This document shows positions 42,850 to 52,543 of a DNA stretch of 64,000 bases, piece by piece. The notes beneath the pieces were generated by a model, which saw only the letters and a list, made by a program, of their open reading frames with translations, made no database searches and was not told the origin of the DNA. The DNA is from Ruminococcus sp. (GTDB taxonomy: Bacteria > Bacillota_A > Clostridia > Oscillospirales > Ruminococcaceae): assembly GCF_016283395.1 (NCBI RefSeq), contig NZ_JAEEMU010000044.1, positions 1 through 64,000 on the forward strand, written 5' to 3'. Position numbers and translations under genes: made by a program. Within the stretch, counting starts at the first letter, position 1. Each line of letters starts with the position of its first letter.

Positions 42850-45800
42850 TTATTTTTTATTGTTATCCATTTCGAGCAGCTTTTCAAGTTCTATCGGGCG
42901 TGAATAATAATATCCCTGCAAGCTGTGAACATGATAATTCAGCAGGATATGTCTCATTGCTGCTGTCTCTATTCCCTCTACGCAGACCTTTGCTCCGTAT
43001 GTAGAGGATACTTCTGCAAATGTCTTGATAAAGGTGCGTTCTTTAAGATCGTCCTCTATCTTCATAACGAAACTTCTGTCGATCTTTATGACATCGAATG
43101 GCAGCTCTTTTACTATCTCCATTGATGAGAAGCCTGTTCCGAAGTCGTCAAGTGCTATCAGTATGCCTCTTCCGCGCAGATTTACAATAATGTTTTTAAG
43201 CATTTCCATGTTGAGAAGTCTGCATCGCTCCGTTATTTCAAGGCAGAGATGCTCTGGAGGAAAGTCGGTAGCCTCAAGGGTATCGAATACCATATCAAGG
43301 AAATTTGTTTTCTCAAGCTGAGTATATGAAAGATTGACGTTGATTATAAAGTCTGGGTATTTTTTCATAAGCTCTTTTGCGCCGAGTATAGCGGTTTTCA
43401 GTATCCACTGACCAAGCTTGAAGAAAAGGGGATCCTTTTCGAGGATAGGAATGAAGTGATCGGGCGGTACAATGCCGTATTCATCATTCTTCCACCTGAG
43501 AAGTGCTTCCGCGCCGATTATCTTTTCCGATACAGCATCAACAACGGGCTGATACAGCAGGTAAAATCCCTGATAATTCTGCATAATGGAAGCTCTTATT
43601 ACATGGAGCTTTTCTATCCTCTGCTTGTTCTCGTCGTTGAGGTCATTGTAGAATTCAACAAGATCGCCCTGTCTGCGTACCTTTGATTCGCCGTATGCGA
43701 AGTTAAGGCAGGCATATACGGTCTGAACGTCTATCAGGAAATTATCTACCGTAAGCAGACCTGCATTCAGATCAAGGATAATGTACTTATCATCAATGAA
43801 AAAGCCCTGTCTGAAATGTGTGCGCAGTTTATCGTATCTGTCGTTCATTTCTTCAACTGAAAGAGTGGACATAACTGCGAATTTTGTTCCGTCAAGTCGA
43901 TAGATGCTTTCCGATTTATTAACGTTATCAAACATATATCTTCCGAATTTCTGGAGAACGAAATTGCCGAAGTGATATCCGTATACCTCGTTGATCTCGG
44001 AGAATTTTCCTATACCTATCATGCATATGCGCATCTGTATGTTCTTGACCATATTAGTCTCAAGATCCTCAAAGAAGCCGTACTGATTTTTGAGACCTGT
44101 AAGCGGGTCGATATGACCGTGTACACCGTGGTTGCGGATAGAGCCGCAGAAAAACTCGGGTATCTCGTTGGGATCTCTGATGACTACGCCGCGGCAGGTG
44201 CAAAGAACATAGTCGCCGTTGAGCTTTCTTGCTCTGTACTGCATATCATGACCTAAGGTATTTCCCGAGAAGATAGAAGATATTCCCGAATGATATATCT
44301 CAACGTCATCAGGGTGGATATGCTTTTCCCATATACCGCCTGCGCCGAGCATATACTCTGAAGGCAGGCCAAAGATCTTTACAGCAGCCTTTGACCAGCG
44401 TGAATAATCATGCTTCATGTCGCATACATAGACGTAAGTGTCCTCAGCCACAACAGAAAAAGCATCAAAAAGTGCATCGAGCTTCTTTTTTCTGTCTAAA
44501 GGTATTGGAGCATCGAGACTGTCGGGACCGTGCATATGCGGCTTGACAGCACCTTCTTTGAGCCATTTTTTGTTTTCGTACATCATAGTATCGGCACGTT
44601 CAAAAACATCGGTAAACATTTTATCGTGCTGAGGATTGTAAACAGCCATGCCGCTTGCGATGATAGGTCCTTCTTTTTTATTCTGGTTCTCGATCACATG
44701 ATTATGTAACTCTTCGAGAAGAGAAGCTCGGTTTTCAAAGTCTGAACTTCTGAGAAATACCACGAATTCATCGCCGCCCACTCTGAAAACAGGGCTGTGA
44801 GAGAAGATATCGCATATTAGCTTGCATGAAGCCTTGATATACTCATCGCCTGCCTTGTGACCGAGAGAATCATTTATTCGTTTAAGGTCGTTGATATCGC
44901 ATACAACTATAGCAAAGGGCAGATAGTCAAGACCGTTGTCGATATTGTTCTGTACTGTCTTTTCAAGCTCGTAGAAAGCGTTTTTGTTCTTTATTCCTGT
45001 AAGCTCATCACGGCGAGCCATTTCATTGGCTATTTTCAGCGCTTTCAGCCGTTCATGTTCTTTTTTTAACTCTTCTTCGATATTCTCGACGCCAATAATG
45101 AAATGTGTATGGTTGCTTGACAGCATAACAGTGAAACGTGTATGCACAAGTTCGGTGTTTGAAATTACACGACATTCAATGATATACTGTTTTTTATCTT
45201 TAAGTTCATTTTCGATTTTTTCTTTGGTCAGTGACCTCATTACACTTTTTTTATCAAGACGATAAATATTCTTGTTTATCATTAAAGACATATTGTCAAA
45301 GAATTTCGTTCCTTCATTTATTACGCATATTGTGCCTGTTTTTTTATCAAATGAAAACTCTGAGAAGTCGCCGGTTTCCGCATCGATATACAGCAATACA
45401 TCATAATATGAGGCAAGAGATTCGGATATACGGGTATATATATCTCGCTCGTGTTCTGCCAACTGTAATCTTTCGCGGTCGCGGACTCTGTCGTCAATAT
45501 TGATAACACCAAGTATAAAGAAATCCTCATCATCGTTTAATCCGCGAATGAGTCTGAGAGTATGATAAACAGGCTGTCCGTCTATCATAAGGCGGTATTC
45601 TATGCTTTGCATTGAGCCTTTTTTTACGTCAGACAGAAGCTTTTCTTTTTTGAAATCTTCCAAGAAAATATGCTTGTCCTCTTCATAAACGACCTTGTCC
45701 ACATCACGGATTATATTCTTGAAAAAGTCCTCACCGCCTTGTTCTATGTGAAGAGAATGGAACTCGGGGTCGACAGAATACCATTGATACTCATTGGTAA

Positions 45801-45882
45801 TAGCATTCACATAGTAAACGCTCGAATAGTCAACAAGGAGAGCTTCAGCTATTTTATAGAATACATTATCGTTACTGAACAT
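42850..45882 (-). CDS. Multi-domain GGDEF-PAS-GGDEF-EAL c-di-GMP protein
   Basis: A 1010-residue soluble protein. Two PAS-like regions (about 1-140, 145-280) precede a GGDEF domain (about 290-455) with an intact signature FRVGGDEFVVFL. A PAS_3-type domain follows (about 485-605: IWEKHIHPDDVEIYHSGI). A second GGDEF (about 610-765) is degenerate, YRLDGTKFAV in place of RxGGDEF, so inactive or a binding module. The EAL domain (770-1005) is intact (GAEALLRW, VNLSYTQL, LEITER, LDDFGTG, IKIDRSF, VEGIET, QGYYYSRP). It may make and break c-di-GMP in answer to a PAS signal. GGGGG lies before the ATG. Confidence 0.92.
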   Translation of the reverse strand: MFSNDNVFYKIAEALLVDYSSVYYVNAITNEYQWYSVDPEFHSLHIEQGGEDFFKNIIRDVDKVVYEEDKHIFLEDFKKEKLLSDVKKGSMQSIEYRLMIDGQPVYHTLRLIRGLNDDEDFFILGVINIDDRVRDRERLQLAEHERDIYTRISESLASYYDVLLYIDAETGDFSEFSFDKKTGTICVINEGTKFFDNMSLMINKNIYRLDKKSVMRSLTKEKIENELKDKKQYIIECRVISNTELVHTRFTVMLSSNHTHFIIGVENIEEELKKEHERLKALKIANEMARRDELTGIKNKNAFYELEKTVQNNIDNGLDYLPFAIVVCDINDLKRINDSLGHKAGDEYIKASCKLICDIFSHSPVFRVGGDEFVVFLRSSDFENRASLLEELHNHVIENQNKKEGPIIASGMAVYNPQHDKMFTDVFERADTMMYENKKWLKEGAVKPHMHGPDSLDAPIPLDRKKKLDALFDAFSVVAEDTYVYVCDMKHDYSRWSKAAVKIFGLPSEYMLGAGGIWEKHIHPDDVEIYHSGISSIFSGNTLGHDMQYRARKLNGDYVLCTCRGVVIRDPNEIPEFFCGSIRNHGVHGHIDPLTGLKNQYGFFEDLETNMVKNIQMRICMIGIGKFSEINEVYGYHFGNFVLQKFGRYMFDNVNKSESIYRLDGTKFAVMSTLSVEEMNDRYDKLRTHFRQGFFIDDKYIILDLNAGLLTVDNFLIDVQTVYACLNFAYGESKVRRQGDLVEFYNDLNDENKQRIEKLHVIRASIMQNYQGFYLLYQPVVDAVSEKIIGAEALLRWKNDEYGIVPPDHFIPILEKDPLFFKLGQWILKTAILGAKELMKKYPDFIINVNLSYTQLEKTNFLDMVFDTLEATDFPPEHLCLEITERCRLLNMEMLKNIIVNLRGRGILIALDDFGTGFSSMEIVKELPFDVIKIDRSFVMKIEDDLKERTFIKTFAEVSSTYGAKVCVEGIETAAMRHILLNYHVHSLQGYYYSRPIELEKLLEMDNNKK

Positions 45883-45957
45883 ACAAAAACCCCCCGTAAT
45901 GTATATTTAGTTAAATAAAATCAATTGATGACAATAATATCGTATTTAATCTCCTAT

Positions 45958-45986
45958 ATTATAACATTTTTATCATATATAGTCAA
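45958..45986 (-). promoter_or_regulatory. Promoter of the GGDEF-EAL gene
   Basis: On the minus strand, TTGACT (45986-45981), a 17-bp spacer and TATAAT (45963-45958). Confidence 0.65.
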
Positions 45987-46024
45987 TGACAATATGTGAA
46001 TAATTTATAAATTGTATATTCAGT

Positions 46025-46057
46025 AAAAAGCCCTCGCAGCAATGCTGTGAGGGCTTA
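46025..46057 (-). terminator. Terminator of the RR/ABC/kinase operon
   Basis: aagccctcgcagc and gctgtgagggctt arms; on the minus strand a T run follows. The hairpin ends just before the kinase stop codon. Confidence 0.8.
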
Positions 46058-46059
46058 GG

Positions 46060-46932
46060 TCATAATGTTATTGTGAATGTAAGCTTTCCTTTTTCGTAGG
46101 AGGCTGTTATGCTTCCGCCCATTTCACTGAGCAGATAACGTGCTATATGAAGTCCGAGACCTGTTGAACCGCGGGCGGTTTCGACAGTGTAAAAACGGTC
46201 AAAGAGCTGTTCTGCCTGTACAGCCGTAATTTCATCGGCAGTGTTTGAGAAAGTTATTATGCCTGCATCGTCAAGGCGTATATCAAGGTCGCCTTTGCTG
46301 TATTTTACCGCATTATTGAGTATATTTGAGAATACACGGGACATCGATTCTTTATTGACGCGGCGTATTATTTTTTCATCGGTAATATCTATGGAAGGTG
46401 TTATATTGTTTTGCGTCAGTACAGGGTAAAAGCTGCTTATGCACTCTGCAAGGAGCTGATTGATATAAACATCTTCAAGCTCAGGGGCTTCGTCCTTCGA
46501 TACTATCATGGAGTAGCAGAAAAGCTCCTCTGTTAGCTTCTGCATGGCTTCTGTGCGCTCTGAGATTATATCCATATATCTGTGGAGCTTCTTTGTATCA
46601 TCGGTCTTTTTTGCGATATCAAGGTATCCGCGTATAGTTGTAAGGGGAGTGCGCAGATCGTGGGAGATGTTTGTAATAGAGTTTTTCAGTTCGTTGTTGC
46701 CGTTGATGTATGATAGCTGTTCCTTGCGGAGTATGGAGAGCTGAGTATTTATGCTGTCGGCAAGCTGCTTTATGTCCTTGTCGCTGCTTGTAACATAGAC
46801 AGGATTATTGGTATCGTTTTTCAGTCTGTCAGCAAACTGCTCGGATATTTCCCGTGCTGACTTTTTCAGCGTATATATCTTTGCAATGAGCAGTATTATT
46901 ACTACTGCGGCGCATAACAGACATAATACCAT
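46060..46932 (-). CDS. Sensor histidine kinase without an outer sensor domain
   Basis: A 290-residue kinase. One N-terminal TM (about 2-22) and a short linker lead to the H-box SNISHDLRTPLTTIRGYL, with N-box IFSNILNNAVKYSKGD and G-boxes FSNTADEI and GSTGLGLHIAR. With no extracellular domain it belongs to the class that senses through its membrane helix or a partner transporter. It is last in the RR-ATPase-permease-kinase operon, 14 bp after the permease. GGAGG precedes the ATG. Confidence 0.9.
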   Translation of the reverse strand: MVLCLLCAAVVIILLIAKIYTLKKSAREISEQFADRLKNDTNNPVYVTSSDKDIKQLADSINTQLSILRKEQLSYINGNNELKNSITNISHDLRTPLTTIRGYLDIAKKTDDTKKLHRYMDIISERTEAMQKLTEELFCYSMIVSKDEAPELEDVYINQLLAECISSFYPVLTQNNITPSIDITDEKIIRRVNKESMSRVFSNILNNAVKYSKGDLDIRLDDAGIITFSNTADEITAVQAEQLFDRFYTVETARGSTGLGLHIARYLLSEMGGSITASYEKGKLTFTITL

Positions 46933-46946
46933 TTTTTACCTCCTGT

Positions 46947-47657
46947 TTATTTGAGATCGGTCCTGCGGAATATTGACATTCCGCCAAGTATAAATACTAT
47001 GGTGATCAATACGGAATAGAATATGTGTGTCCACGGGTTTTTATCAGGTGTCATCAGAATCGTAAGTTGACTCAGAGGACTTATGTCATTAATGGTTTTC
47101 AGCCACTTTATATCCTGGAATTCCTCTGCCATAACGGAGAAAAAGAGCAATGGGTACATAAGTATTATAGGCAGTACTCCGCCTGCATTGCTTTTGACAG
47201 TCATAGCGATAAATGTGGTTATGGCAGATATAGCAATATTCGCTAAAAGGCAGACCATAACGTTCTTTGTAAAGGCGGATATATCAAGATCCTTTGTGCC
47301 TATGAAGCAGATGTTACAAATGACGGAAGTAATTATATAAAGTATCAATGGCAGACAGAATATGAGTATCTCAGTTATCTGGTTTGCAAGGTAAATATCG
47401 TTTCTTTTGTGACCTACGGTAAGCTTGTTGCGTATGGTATTGTTTGAATAATCACGGCTTATGAATAGTCCGCCTACTGCTGACAGCATCATTACCATGA
47501 GTACCCCCATTTCAAACATACCGAACCATGTTAGGTCGTCTTTGAGATGACACGCAACGGCTTCGACTACGCCCAAAACTGCACCCAATACAATGCAGCA
47601 TTTGATATCGAACCTGTATTTTATCAGGCTTATGTTTACTTTTAAGAGCTTATTCAT
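46947..47657 (-). CDS. ABC-2 type transporter permease (lantibiotic-immunity-like)
   Basis: A 236-residue, roughly six-TM permease. The segment MMLSAVGGLFISRDYSNNTIRNKLTVG is typical of ABC-2/NatB-BcrB-like permeases. The ATG at 47657 has GGAGG 8 nt upstream and is preferred to the start at 47666; it overlaps the ATPase end by 8 nt. It forms an exporter with the adjacent ATPase. Confidence 0.85.
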   Translation of the reverse strand: MNKLLKVNISLIKYRFDIKCCIVLGAVLGVVEAVACHLKDDLTWFGMFEMGVLMVMMLSAVGGLFISRDYSNNTIRNKLTVGHKRNDIYLANQITEILIFCLPLILYIITSVICNICFIGTKDLDISAFTKNVMVCLLANIAISAITTFIAMTVKSNAGGVLPIILMYPLLFFSVMAEEFQDIKWLKTINDISPLSQLTILMTPDKNPWTHIFYSVLITIVFILGGMSIFRRTDLK

Positions 47658-48564
47658 TGATGCCACCTCCTACAAGTGATATAAAGAAGCTTTCAAGGCT
47701 TTCATCGTGCTCGGATACGGAGAGTATCTCGCATTTTTCCTCCCACAGGCTGAAAGCAAGCTTGGTTATATTCGGTGAAGCAAAGACATCGGCTGTCTCA
47801 TTGTCGATTATTTTATATTCTATGCCCATTCCGTCAAGAGTTCTTGCGAGGACGGAAGTATCGGTGACTTTCATTCGCACACACTTGCGGCATTCGTTTT
47901 CAAGCTCTTCAGCGCTCATTTCGCGGATAAGCTGTCCACCGTTTATGAAGCCGTAGTGAGTTGCTATTTTTGAGAGCTCGTCAAGGATATGGCTGGATAT
48001 GAGTATGGTTATATTCTTTTCGCGGTTGAGTTTAAGTATAAGCTCACGCATTTCGATTATTCCCTGCGGATCAAGACCGTTTATAGGCTCGTCAAGCACA
48101 AGAAAATCGGGATTTCCGCAGAGTGCAACGGCTATTCCCAGACGCTGACGCATACCGAGAGAAAAATCCTTTGCTTTTTTCTTTCCCGTATCTTTAAGAC
48201 CTACAAGCTCAAGAAGCGCGTCTGTACTTTTAAGGCTTGGAACTCCCATTATCTTATGCTGTATCTCAAGATTTTGTTTAGCTGTGAGATAAGGGTAGAT
48301 AGAGGGAGTCTCTACAACCGCTCCCATTCGCTTCCTTGTGTCGCATATGGCACTGTCTGTGTTTTTTACTCCGTAAAGCTCGAATGTGCCGTCAGTCGGC
48401 GGCTGAAGTCCGCATATCGTGCGTATGAGCGTAGTTTTTCCTGCGCCGTTTCTGCCTACAAATCCGTATATAGACCCCTTTGGCACGTTCATGGTAAGTC
48501 CGTCAAGTGCTTTGAAGTCTTTGTACTTTTTTGAAATGGCATTTGTTTTTAGTACATAGTCCAT
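47650..48564 (-). CDS. ABC transporter ATP-binding protein (BcrA-like)
   Basis: A 304-residue ATPase with Walker A (GRNGAGKTT), Q-loop, signature (FSLGMRQRLGIA), Walker B (FLVLDEPINGLDP) and His switch (LISSHIL). The roughly 90-residue C-terminal extension is usual in the BcrA/lantibiotic-immunity group. AGGAGG precedes the ATG. With its permease it may confer resistance to a membrane-active peptide, controlled by the flanking two-component genes. Confidence 0.9.
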   Translation of the reverse strand: MDYVLKTNAISKKYKDFKALDGLTMNVPKGSIYGFVGRNGAGKTTLIRTICGLQPPTDGTFELYGVKNTDSAICDTRKRMGAVVETPSIYPYLTAKQNLEIQHKIMGVPSLKSTDALLELVGLKDTGKKKAKDFSLGMRQRLGIAVALCGNPDFLVLDEPINGLDPQGIIEMRELILKLNREKNITILISSHILDELSKIATHYGFINGGQLIREMSAEELENECRKCVRMKVTDTSVLARTLDGMGIEYKIIDNETADVFASPNITKLAFSLWEEKCEILSVSEHDESLESFFISLVGGGINE

Positions 48565-48594
48565 ATAAGAACCTCCTTTTTTCTTTCTGAGACC

Positions 48595-48650
48595 ATTATA
48601 ACATCAAATGGTTAAGAAAACGGTTAAGGAATGAGTTAAGATATGGTTAA
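48595..48650 (-). promoter_or_regulatory. Direct-repeat operator and -10 box upstream of the ABC genes
   Basis: Between the response regulator and the ATPase there are four copies of TTAAC (minus strand; 48650-48646, 48639-48635, 48627-48623, 48615-48611) at 11-12 bp spacing. A TATAAT (48600-48595) follows, with no good -35 box (CCGTTT). Direct repeats one helical turn apart next to a weak -35 suit activation by an OmpR-type regulator. Confidence 0.6.
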
Positions 48651-49306
48651 CATTTCAGCATGAAGCCTATGCCCCATACGGCTGATATGTAGTCGGTATC
48701 GGATACGGCTTTCAGCTTCCTGCGGAGATTATGGACGTGTATTTTTAGCGAGTCCTCGGTGCAGTCGGGGGTATCATCGCTTATCTTATCAAGTATGGTG
48801 AGCTTGGCGACTACGTGTCCCTCATTCTGCATGAGCAGCTTTAGGATAGCGTATTCCGTTCTTGTGAGCTTTATATCTTTCTGACCGTATTTAACGGTGT
48901 GAGAGTCTGTATCGAGCTGCAATTCTCCGCATCTTATCACGCCCTCCGATAAACTGCGGCTTTTGCGGAACTGTACGGTTATCCTTGCAAGGAGCTCATC
49001 AATATCAAAGGGCTTTGTGATGTAGTCGGCAGCACCGCCGAGAAGCAGCCCTACTTTATCGGAAGTGGCTGTTTTGGCACTGACTACGATAACAGGGATA
49101 CCGTTTATATTGCGCAGGAGCTCTTCACCGCTGAGCCCTGGGAGCATAAGGTCAAGGAGTATAAGGTCGGGCTTTCTGCCTGACAGGAGCAGAAGTGCTT
49201 CTGTGCCCGAATATGCCTTTGATACGGTGTAGCCCTCACTTTGCAGGACTTCACAGAGCATATCATTTATATGTGTATCATCATCTATTATCATTATTTC
49301 TGCCAT
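48647..49306 (-). CDS. OmpR-family response regulator
   Basis: A 219-residue regulator. The receiver has IIDDD, LILLDLMLPGLSGEE (phospho-Asp) and YITKPFD; the winged helix has LTRTEYAILKLLMQNEGHVV and TEDSLKIHVHNLRRKLK. The ATG at 49306 (MAEIMIIDDD) has AGGTGG 8 nt upstream and is preferred to the GTG at 49318. It heads the operon with the ABC transporter and the kinase. Confidence 0.92.
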   Translation of the reverse strand: MAEIMIIDDDTHINDMLCEVLQSEGYTVSKAYSGTEALLLLSGRKPDLILLDLMLPGLSGEELLRNINGIPVIVVSAKTATSDKVGLLLGGAADYITKPFDIDELLARITVQFRKSRSLSEGVIRCGELQLDTDSHTVKYGQKDIKLTRTEYAILKLLMQNEGHVVAKLTILDKISDDTPDCTEDSLKIHVHNLRRKLKAVSDTDYISAVWGIGFMLKC

Positions 49307-49337
49307 AGTGCTGTCCACCTTTTTCCTTTTTCATATT

Positions 49338-49366
49338 ATTATAACATCTGCTGCCGATTTTTTCAA
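49338..49366 (-). promoter_or_regulatory. Promoter of the response regulator gene
   Basis: On the minus strand, TTGAAA (49366-49361), a 17-bp spacer and TATAAT (49343-49338). Confidence 0.65.
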
Positions 49367-49412
49367 GTGGCATTGCTGTTGTATGTGATGAATACTATTT
49401 TACACAAAAATG

Positions 49413-49441
49413 TTGAATTTATTGGCAGAATAGTCTATAAT
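49413..49441 (+). promoter_or_regulatory. Promoter of the GH9 gene
   Basis: TTGAAT (49413-49418), a 17-bp spacer and TATAAT (49436-49441), about 60 bp before the ATG. Confidence 0.6.
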
Positions 49442-49501
49442 AATAGAAGCACCATACCTATATTTTATTCTATTATTCAACAATGAGGAGGATGAAAAAA
49501 C

Positions 49502-52500
49502 ATGAAAAGAGAGGGAAAAAAACTATTCAGCAAGCTTACAGCCGCAGTATCAGCGGCGGCAATGACGTTTTCACTGATACCTGCAAATGTATCGGCGGAT
49601 ACAGCTGATACGGCGGCAGTACAGTGTGTCGGAACGAGCGATTTTGAGGACGGTATCGGCAAACCGTGGAAAGTCCTTACTTATTCATCGGCAAGTGCTG
49701 TGTATGATGTTAAGGACGGTTCGTATAATATCAAGATACTCAGTCATGGAAACGGTGATCGTTCAGATCTACAGTTCAGACACGAAAAAATACATCTTGA
49801 AGAGGGGCATACTTATAAAGTACACTGGGAGTTAGAGTCTACCGAAGAGGGCGAGCTCGATACATATATAGATTCTCTATATGACATGACAGATGATGAT
49901 TTTGTTTATGACTCCAGTAATCTGATATGGCGGAATAATAAAGACTCATTCCCTGAAGCATGGACAGTCGTCAAGATCGAAAAGGGCAAAAACTCATTTG
50001 ACTCAACATTTACAGCTAACAGGACTATAGATGATGCAGTGTGGGGATTTGAATTTGCACATTCATGGAAGTATGGGCAGTTTGAAGCTTTTCCTACTGA
50101 TACTGTGCTCAAATTCGATAATATGTCCCTGGAATGTGTGACCTGCGGTGAGTGTACCGACAGTGACAAAATAACCTGCGGCTGGGATAAGGAGGACGAA
50201 CTTGGTGTAGTTACTCCGAGAAGCGATGTAAGACTCAATCAGCTGGGATATTATCCTTATTCCGTGAAAAGAGCCACATATGCAACAAGCACTGAAAAGG
50301 AGAGCATGGACTTTCAGGTGCTTGATGAAAAGGGAAACGCAGTTTACAAGGGCAAGACACAGCCTCTCGGATTTGATACTGAGGCTGAAGAATACTGTCA
50401 GATAATTGATTTTTCCGAGGTGACGGCTCAGGGAAAATACACTATCCGTGTGGACGATACTGAAAATACTTATACTAATAAGAAATCAGGCAGACAGTAT
50501 GAAAAATACGTCAGCCACGAGTTTACCATAGGAAATAACATATATAAAGGTGTCCTCAGTGATACAATGAATTCTTTATATCAGTCACGTTCGGGCATAG
50601 ATATCGAGGAGAAATATATCACCTCATGTGATGACGAAAAGAACAAGGCAAAGCTTGCACATAAGGATTTCTATGAGGTTGATGAGGCATATTTGCAGAA
50701 GGAATGGCAGGAGCCTTACAGTTATTACTATCAATCGTCAGCTGATAAAAAAACACCGATCGATGTCTCGGGCGGATGGTATACCGATGAATTTATGACG
50801 AAGGATATTGTGGCAGGAGCAAATACGGTATGGCTTCTCCAGAATATGTATGAAATGTCACTGAAAAACGGTACTGCTGATAAGTGGGCTGACGGCAAGA
50901 CAATGAACGTCCCGGAAAACGAGACTACAGGTAAATCTGCTCCTGATGTCCTTGATGAAGCAAGATATGAGCTTGAATTCATGTTCAAAATGATGGTAGA
51001 TCCTGAAAAGGACAGCATATGGGGCGATAAATACGCAAATTTTGTATATCATAATGTAGAAAATGCTTATTTTTATGATTACAGAGAGACCTATAAAAAT
51101 CCCGAAAAGTTAGAGAAAGTGCGTGTTGTTACTCCGCCGACTTATGCTGCAACATTTGATATGATAGCCTGTGCTGCTCAGGCTGCACGTTTGTGGAAGG
51201 GCATAGACAAGGAATTTTCCGAGAAGTGTCTTGCAAATGCCAAGGCAGCGTGGGAGTCGATAATGGCTTACCGAGAAAAATGGGATGTTGCTGCTTATAG
51301 GAGTACGCGGTCCGAAATTGATACTGCATTTACACCTGATAATGGTATGGGCTCTCTCGATTACAGTGTAAGAGATGAGGCTTACTGGGCAGCCTGCGAG
51401 CTTTTTGCAACTACAGGAGATAAAGAGTACTATGATGTTCTCAGTGCTTATGAGGGTAAAAATGAAGAAATTGATACTGATGATGCATTTGGTATAACAT
51501 CAGGCTTTTGCGCAACAGACTTTTATCAGTATTCATTAAATACCTTTGATGAGAAAAATACTGCCGATCTCGGAACTATGTCACTTTATCTCAGCGATAA
51601 TGTAAGTGCAGAGGATAAGCAGAAAATAAGCGGAAATATCAAGGCAGCTGCGAAAAATATCGTTGATACTGCTGCAAAGGATACGAAAAACAACTATATG
51701 GAAGTACCATATAAACCATACTGCGGAGATTTTTATATCCCGTATATCATGGATTTCTTTATAGGCTATGAATACGGTTCAAATGCGATCATGGCTGATA
51801 ATGCGGTACTTCTTTCCTATGCTTATGATGCTACGGGAGATGAGACGTTCAGGAATTATGCCGAGAATGCACTGAATTATATCTTCGGAAGAAATGCTCT
51901 TGGCATATCCTATGTTACAGGCTACGGTTCATATCATGTAAATGATCCTGTAAGCTATTACTGGCTCAATGAGCTGAACGACAGTTTCCCAAAAGCTCCC
52001 AACGGAGTAATGGTTTCCGGAGCAAACGGTCTGATAAGCGATTATTATTCACAAGGAACTCTTATTAAATACAATGAAAGAGGCGGTACGCAGAAGAAAT
52101 ATGCCGACTCTGTAGAGGCTTACTCCGTAAATGTTATGGCTCCTCAATGGCAGGCAGCACTTGCTTGGGATATGTCATTCTTTGAAGATAACGTAAAGTC
52201 TGAGCCTTCGGCTGTAACAACAACTACAAATACTTCAACTACAGTTACTTCTGTTACAACTACGACGACTGTATCATCTGAAGGTCTGAAACCTACAAAG
52301 AGCGGCGATGCAAATTGTGATGATTCAGTTGACATGGGTGATGTTGTGCTTATAATGCAGTCACTTGCAAATCCTGATAAGTACGGTGTAGGCGGAAGTG
52401 ACAAATACGCTCTTACTGAGCAGGGAAAAGTCAACGCTGACGTTGATAAATCATCAAAGGGAATTACAAATAATGACGCTCTCCGCATACAGGAATTCCT

Positions 52501-52531
52501 TCTTCATAAGGTAGAGAATTTAAGTAAATAA
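49502..52531 (+). CDS. Dockerin-bearing CBM4-Ig-GH9 protein with replaced catalytic residues
   Basis: A 1009-residue secreted protein: signal peptide (1-32), CBM4-like domain (about 43-212), N-terminal Ig-like domain of GH9 enzymes (about 240-345), GH9 barrel (about 350-895), Thr-rich linker, and a dockerin at the C-terminus (GDANCDDSVDMGDVVLIMQSL, then NADVDKSSKGITNNDALRIQEFLLHK). Around the active site the fold is clear but the chemistry is not. DVSGGWYTDEFMTKDI stands where GH9 has GGW-x-DAGD-xxK; YVTGYGSYHVNDPVSYYW lacks the His-His-Arg; and YSVNVMAPQW has Val where the acid Glu (N-E-V) belongs. It is probably a binding or structural cellulosome part rather than an endoglucanase. Confidence 0.88.
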   Translation: MKREGKKLFSKLTAAVSAAAMTFSLIPANVSADTADTAAVQCVGTSDFEDGIGKPWKVLTYSSASAVYDVKDGSYNIKILSHGNGDRSDLQFRHEKIHLEEGHTYKVHWELESTEEGELDTYIDSLYDMTDDDFVYDSSNLIWRNNKDSFPEAWTVVKIEKGKNSFDSTFTANRTIDDAVWGFEFAHSWKYGQFEAFPTDTVLKFDNMSLECVTCGECTDSDKITCGWDKEDELGVVTPRSDVRLNQLGYYPYSVKRATYATSTEKESMDFQVLDEKGNAVYKGKTQPLGFDTEAEEYCQIIDFSEVTAQGKYTIRVDDTENTYTNKKSGRQYEKYVSHEFTIGNNIYKGVLSDTMNSLYQSRSGIDIEEKYITSCDDEKNKAKLAHKDFYEVDEAYLQKEWQEPYSYYYQSSADKKTPIDVSGGWYTDEFMTKDIVAGANTVWLLQNMYEMSLKNGTADKWADGKTMNVPENETTGKSAPDVLDEARYELEFMFKMMVDPEKDSIWGDKYANFVYHNVENAYFYDYRETYKNPEKLEKVRVVTPPTYAATFDMIACAAQAARLWKGIDKEFSEKCLANAKAAWESIMAYREKWDVAAYRSTRSEIDTAFTPDNGMGSLDYSVRDEAYWAACELFATTGDKEYYDVLSAYEGKNEEIDTDDAFGITSGFCATDFYQYSLNTFDEKNTADLGTMSLYLSDNVSAEDKQKISGNIKAAAKNIVDTAAKDTKNNYMEVPYKPYCGDFYIPYIMDFFIGYEYGSNAIMADNAVLLSYAYDATGDETFRNYAENALNYIFGRNALGISYVTGYGSYHVNDPVSYYWLNELNDSFPKAPNGVMVSGANGLISDYYSQGTLIKYNERGGTQKKYADSVEAYSVNVMAPQWQAALAWDMSFFEDNVKSEPSAVTTTTNTSTTVTSVTTTTTVSSEGLKPTKSGDANCDDSVDMGDVVLIMQSLANPDKYGVGGSDKYALTEQGKVNADVDKSSKGITNNDALRIQEFLLHKVENLSK

Positions 52532-52543
52532 AAAAATTTTAAA

